DNA from: Brevibacillus formosus
GTDB taxonomy: Bacteria; Bacillota; Bacilli; Brevibacillales; Brevibacillaceae
Direction: 5' to 3'
Length of the DNA stretch: 53,260 bases
NCBI RefSeq assembly: GCF_003013405.1
Contig: NZ_PXZL01000035.1
Span: 1 to 53,260 of the forward strand
In this document: one piece after another, positions 51,826 through 53,260 of the stretch
Layout of the letters: every line of letters begins with the position of its first letter
Numbering within the stretch: the first letter of the stretch is position 1
Program-made: the position numbers and the translations under genes
The notes under the pieces: generated by a model
The model's database searches: none
Told to the model about the DNA's origin: nothing
The model's input: the letters and a program-made list of their open reading frames with translations, nothing else

Positions 51826-52200
51826 CTAAAGTTTGCGGCTCATCGGACGTAGCGCCCACGAGGCGATATTTAGCGCAGCGTACGTTTCGTGAGATAAAGC
51901 CGCACCAGTCATTAAAAAGAAGATACCAGCGTGAACCCATTCTTTAAGCCGAGGAAAACCCGGGATGACGAGAGCAATGGCTCCAAGCACTTTCCACATC
52001 CCGAGAATGGTCAAAATGTATAGCGGGTAACCAAGATTCGTCACTAACTCGATGTTTCCCCCAAATTGCATCAGCTGTCCAATACCACTTAGCATAATAG
52101 CTACTGCGAGTAGTAATGTGACTGACCAATAGGCAATCATTTTTCCTCGGGGATTGGTTTCTGCTTTCGCGATTGTTTCCACACCGTTAATTTGACCCAT
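51826..52200 (-). CDS. DoxX-like membrane protein, shortened at the C-terminus
   Basis: This 124-residue DoxX_2-type protein has LGYPLYILTILGMWKVLGAIAL and IPGFPRLKEWVHAGIFFLMTGAALSH, followed directly by ETYAALNIASWALRP. In relatives I know, about 12-15 residues including a short acidic loop and most of the last helix lie between the SH and the WALRP end, so an in-frame loss is likely. GAGGGGG precedes the ATG at 52200. It is first in the operon with arsR and the SRPBCC gene. Confidence 0.8.
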   Translation of the reverse strand: MGQINGVETIAKAETNPRGKMIAYWSVTLLLAVAIMLSGIGQLMQFGGNIELVTNLGYPLYILTILGMWKVLGAIALVIPGFPRLKEWVHAGIFFLMTGAALSHETYAALNIASWALRPMSRKL

Positions 52201-52275
52201 ATGTTTCCCCCTCATAATGGTTTCAAATGAAACTTATTCAAATTCCAAACTTTCCAAATGACTAACTGCTGATTG

Positions 52276-52330
52276 GACACCAAATAGTGTCACTTTGATA
52301 ATACGACACCATTTGGTGTCCTGTCAACAA
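52276..52330 (-). promoter_or_regulatory. doxX-arsR promoter with twin palindromic operators
   Basis: On the minus strand TTGACA (about 52327-52322), 18 bases and TATTAT form a promoter. The palindrome GACACCATTTGGTGTC (52305-52320) fills the spacer, and a second copy, GACACCAAATAGTGTC (52276-52291), follows the -10. Arms of 5-6 bp are perfect. The layout predicts strong repression of the operon. Confidence 0.75.
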
Positions 52331-52373
52331 CGTTCTTTACCAAAGCCAGTGTATTTGTCCCCTAACTGCATGC

Positions 52374-52404
52374 TAAAAAGCCCCGGCGCGTTCATGCCGG
52401 AGCT
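52374..52404 (-). terminator. Terminator of the MBL-fold gene
   Basis: In minus-strand reading, AGCTCCGGC pairs with GCCGGGGCT (52404-52379), followed by TTTTT. Confidence 0.85.
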
Positions 52405-52438
52405 TGGTGATTGTCACTCGATTCTGGATAACTGCCTG

Positions 52439-53107
52439 TTAACGTAACCCTTGACTAAGTTCTACGATCCTATCCTTCACATTTCCAGTGCTAAGTCCCC
52501 CGTGGTAACAAACCACAGATGCAATGTCGAGGTCTGCATACTTTTTCAACGAGAGTCTAGCTGCATTCATATCTGGCGTGGTCGGGGCATGAATGCCTTC
52601 GAGCACACCATTTACACTGTACATCGAATCTCCGGCAATGAGGGTCTTGCTTTGCTTTACATACAGGCTGATATGACCGGGAGTATGACCAGGGGTATGG
52701 ATGACGCGAATCCCGCCGCAAAACGGCAGTTCCTGACCGTCGCTCACGGTATGGTCCACTTTGCCTTTCGGAGGATTCTCAAGGTCTCCGTCTTTTAAAA
52801 GTGGGAATTCCCCCTGAATATACGGCTTATCCAGTTCGTGTGCATAAACGTGAACCTGACCTCCGCACTCCTGCAAAATCTCTGGAAGACTACCGATATG
52901 ATCCACATCCTGATGCGTCAAAATCACAGCTTTTAGTTTGTTAAGCGGTACACCTGCCTTTTCCATGGCCACACGTAAATCTTCCATTTGTCCTGGGAAT
53001 CCGGTGTCTATTAAAACAACCATGTCTTGATCCCACAAAAGAATCGGATGAATGATATTCCCTTGAAAATCCAGATGAAGCATTTCGACTCCCTTTGAAA
53101 TCTCCAT
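52439..53107 (-). CDS. MBL-fold metallo-hydrolase
   Basis: This 222-residue metallo-beta-lactamase-fold hydrolase has LTHQDVDHIG near residues 63-72, a variant of HxHxDH in which the second His is Asp. HTPGHTPGHISLYV lies near 135-149, DSM follows, and CYHGG is near the end. The HxDxDH form is common in a subgroup related to glyoxalase II and lactonases. GGAGGG precedes the ATG. It has its own promoter and terminator. Substrate unknown. Confidence 0.88.
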   Translation of the reverse strand: MEISKGVEMLHLDFQGNIIHPILLWDQDMVVLIDTGFPGQMEDLRVAMEKAGVPLNKLKAVILTHQDVDHIGSLPEILQECGGQVHVYAHELDKPYIQGEFPLLKDGDLENPPKGKVDHTVSDGQELPFCGGIRVIHTPGHTPGHISLYVKQSKTLIAGDSMYSVNGVLEGIHAPTTPDMNAARLSLKKYADLDIASVVCYHGGLSTGNVKDRIVELSQGLR

Positions 53108-53119
53108 TAATCAGCCCTC

Positions 53120-53165
53120 CGTAAAATTATTTTTTACGTAAGATTATATTATTGTGTTGGTTTCG
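53120..53165 (-). promoter_or_regulatory. Promoter and palindrome upstream of the MBL-fold gene
   Basis: TTGACA lies on the minus strand near 53173, with ATAATA after 17 bases and TATAAT after 21. Between the promoter and the ribosome site is CGTAAAA-N5-TTTTACG (53120-53138), a perfect 7-bp inverted repeat. This is a plausible operator for a MarR- or TetR-type protein not encoded nearby. Confidence 0.5.
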
Positions 53166-53184
53166 TTGTTGTCAACCATTTTAT

Positions 53185-53214
53185 AAAAAAAAGCCATTCC
53201 TTTAAGGAATGGCT
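53185..53214 (-). terminator. Terminator of the gene at the right edge
   Basis: AGCCATTCC (53192-53200) pairs with GGAATGGCT (53206-53214) with a TTTAA loop; a run of T follows in minus-strand reading. Confidence 0.85.
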
Positions 53215-53224
53215 TCTTCATTCA

Positions 53225-53260
53225 TTATTCATTCAAAACCGGATCTGCATGATCAGTTGC
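53225..53260 (-). CDS. 3' end of an unidentified gene
   Basis: Only the last eleven codons are visible: ATDHADPVLNE and a TAA, read leftward on the minus strand from the window edge. A strong terminator follows 10 bases later in the same direction, which supports a real gene end here. The fragment is too short to assign a family. Confidence 0.45.
   Translation of the reverse strand, partial: ATDHADPVLNE

Overview
The window looks like chromosomal DNA of an aerobic, endospore-forming Firmicute of the Brevibacillus/Paenibacillaceae type. This is inferred from a caa3-type ctaCDEF oxidase operon, GerA/GerC spore-germination genes, a GlpP-antiterminated glycerol regulon, a yvaD-yvaE-yvaF-like trio, strong AGGAGG ribosome sites and moderate GC. 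No rRNA, tRNA, prophage, transposase or CRISPR array was seen. Most genes lie on the minus strand.

Layout. 1-5202: a minus-strand phenylacetate/acyl-CoA operon (EthD-like protein, two hotdog thioesterases, crotonase, PaaK, PaaF-like and PaaG-like crotonases, and the first codons of a PaaH-like dehydrogenase), driven by a clear sigma-A promoter with overlapping palindromes just downstream. 5360-7602: a TetR-controlled pair (NTF2-like and NmrA-like proteins) with repeated operators. 7641-7843 and 19869-20069: two copies of a ~200 bp structured intergenic repeat. 7875-11816: ctaCDEF. 12153-17739: a short-chain dehydrogenase, a Ger operon with A, C and a probable small D subunit but no B permease, a PrsA-like protein without a parvulin domain, and a tail-anchored coiled-coil protein. 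17958-25123: ecsAB, a chemoreceptor, a methyltransferase and a membrane-fused multicopper-oxidase-like protein that has lost copper ligands.

25135-37643: an eight-gene translationally coupled operon joining an ABC transporter, a MoxR AAA+ ATPase, a DUF58 protein, two membrane VWA proteins and two large membrane proteins of unknown function. It is the most substantial little-characterised system here. 37783-40458: a proline dehydrogenase-family gene divergent from a MocR regulator. 40506-45914: a repetitive Cys/His-rich mini-protein, then glpP, glpD, glpK and glpF with two matching antitermination leaders.

45911-53260: yvaD/yvaE/yvaF-like genes, a second MocR regulator whose PLP lysine is replaced by Gln, a GNAT acetyltransferase, a secreted erythromycin-esterase-family protein, a doxX-arsR-SRPBCC operon under a doubly palindromic promoter, an MBL-fold hydrolase, and the 3' end of one more minus-strand gene.

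All functions are read from motifs, lengths and context; no database search was run.
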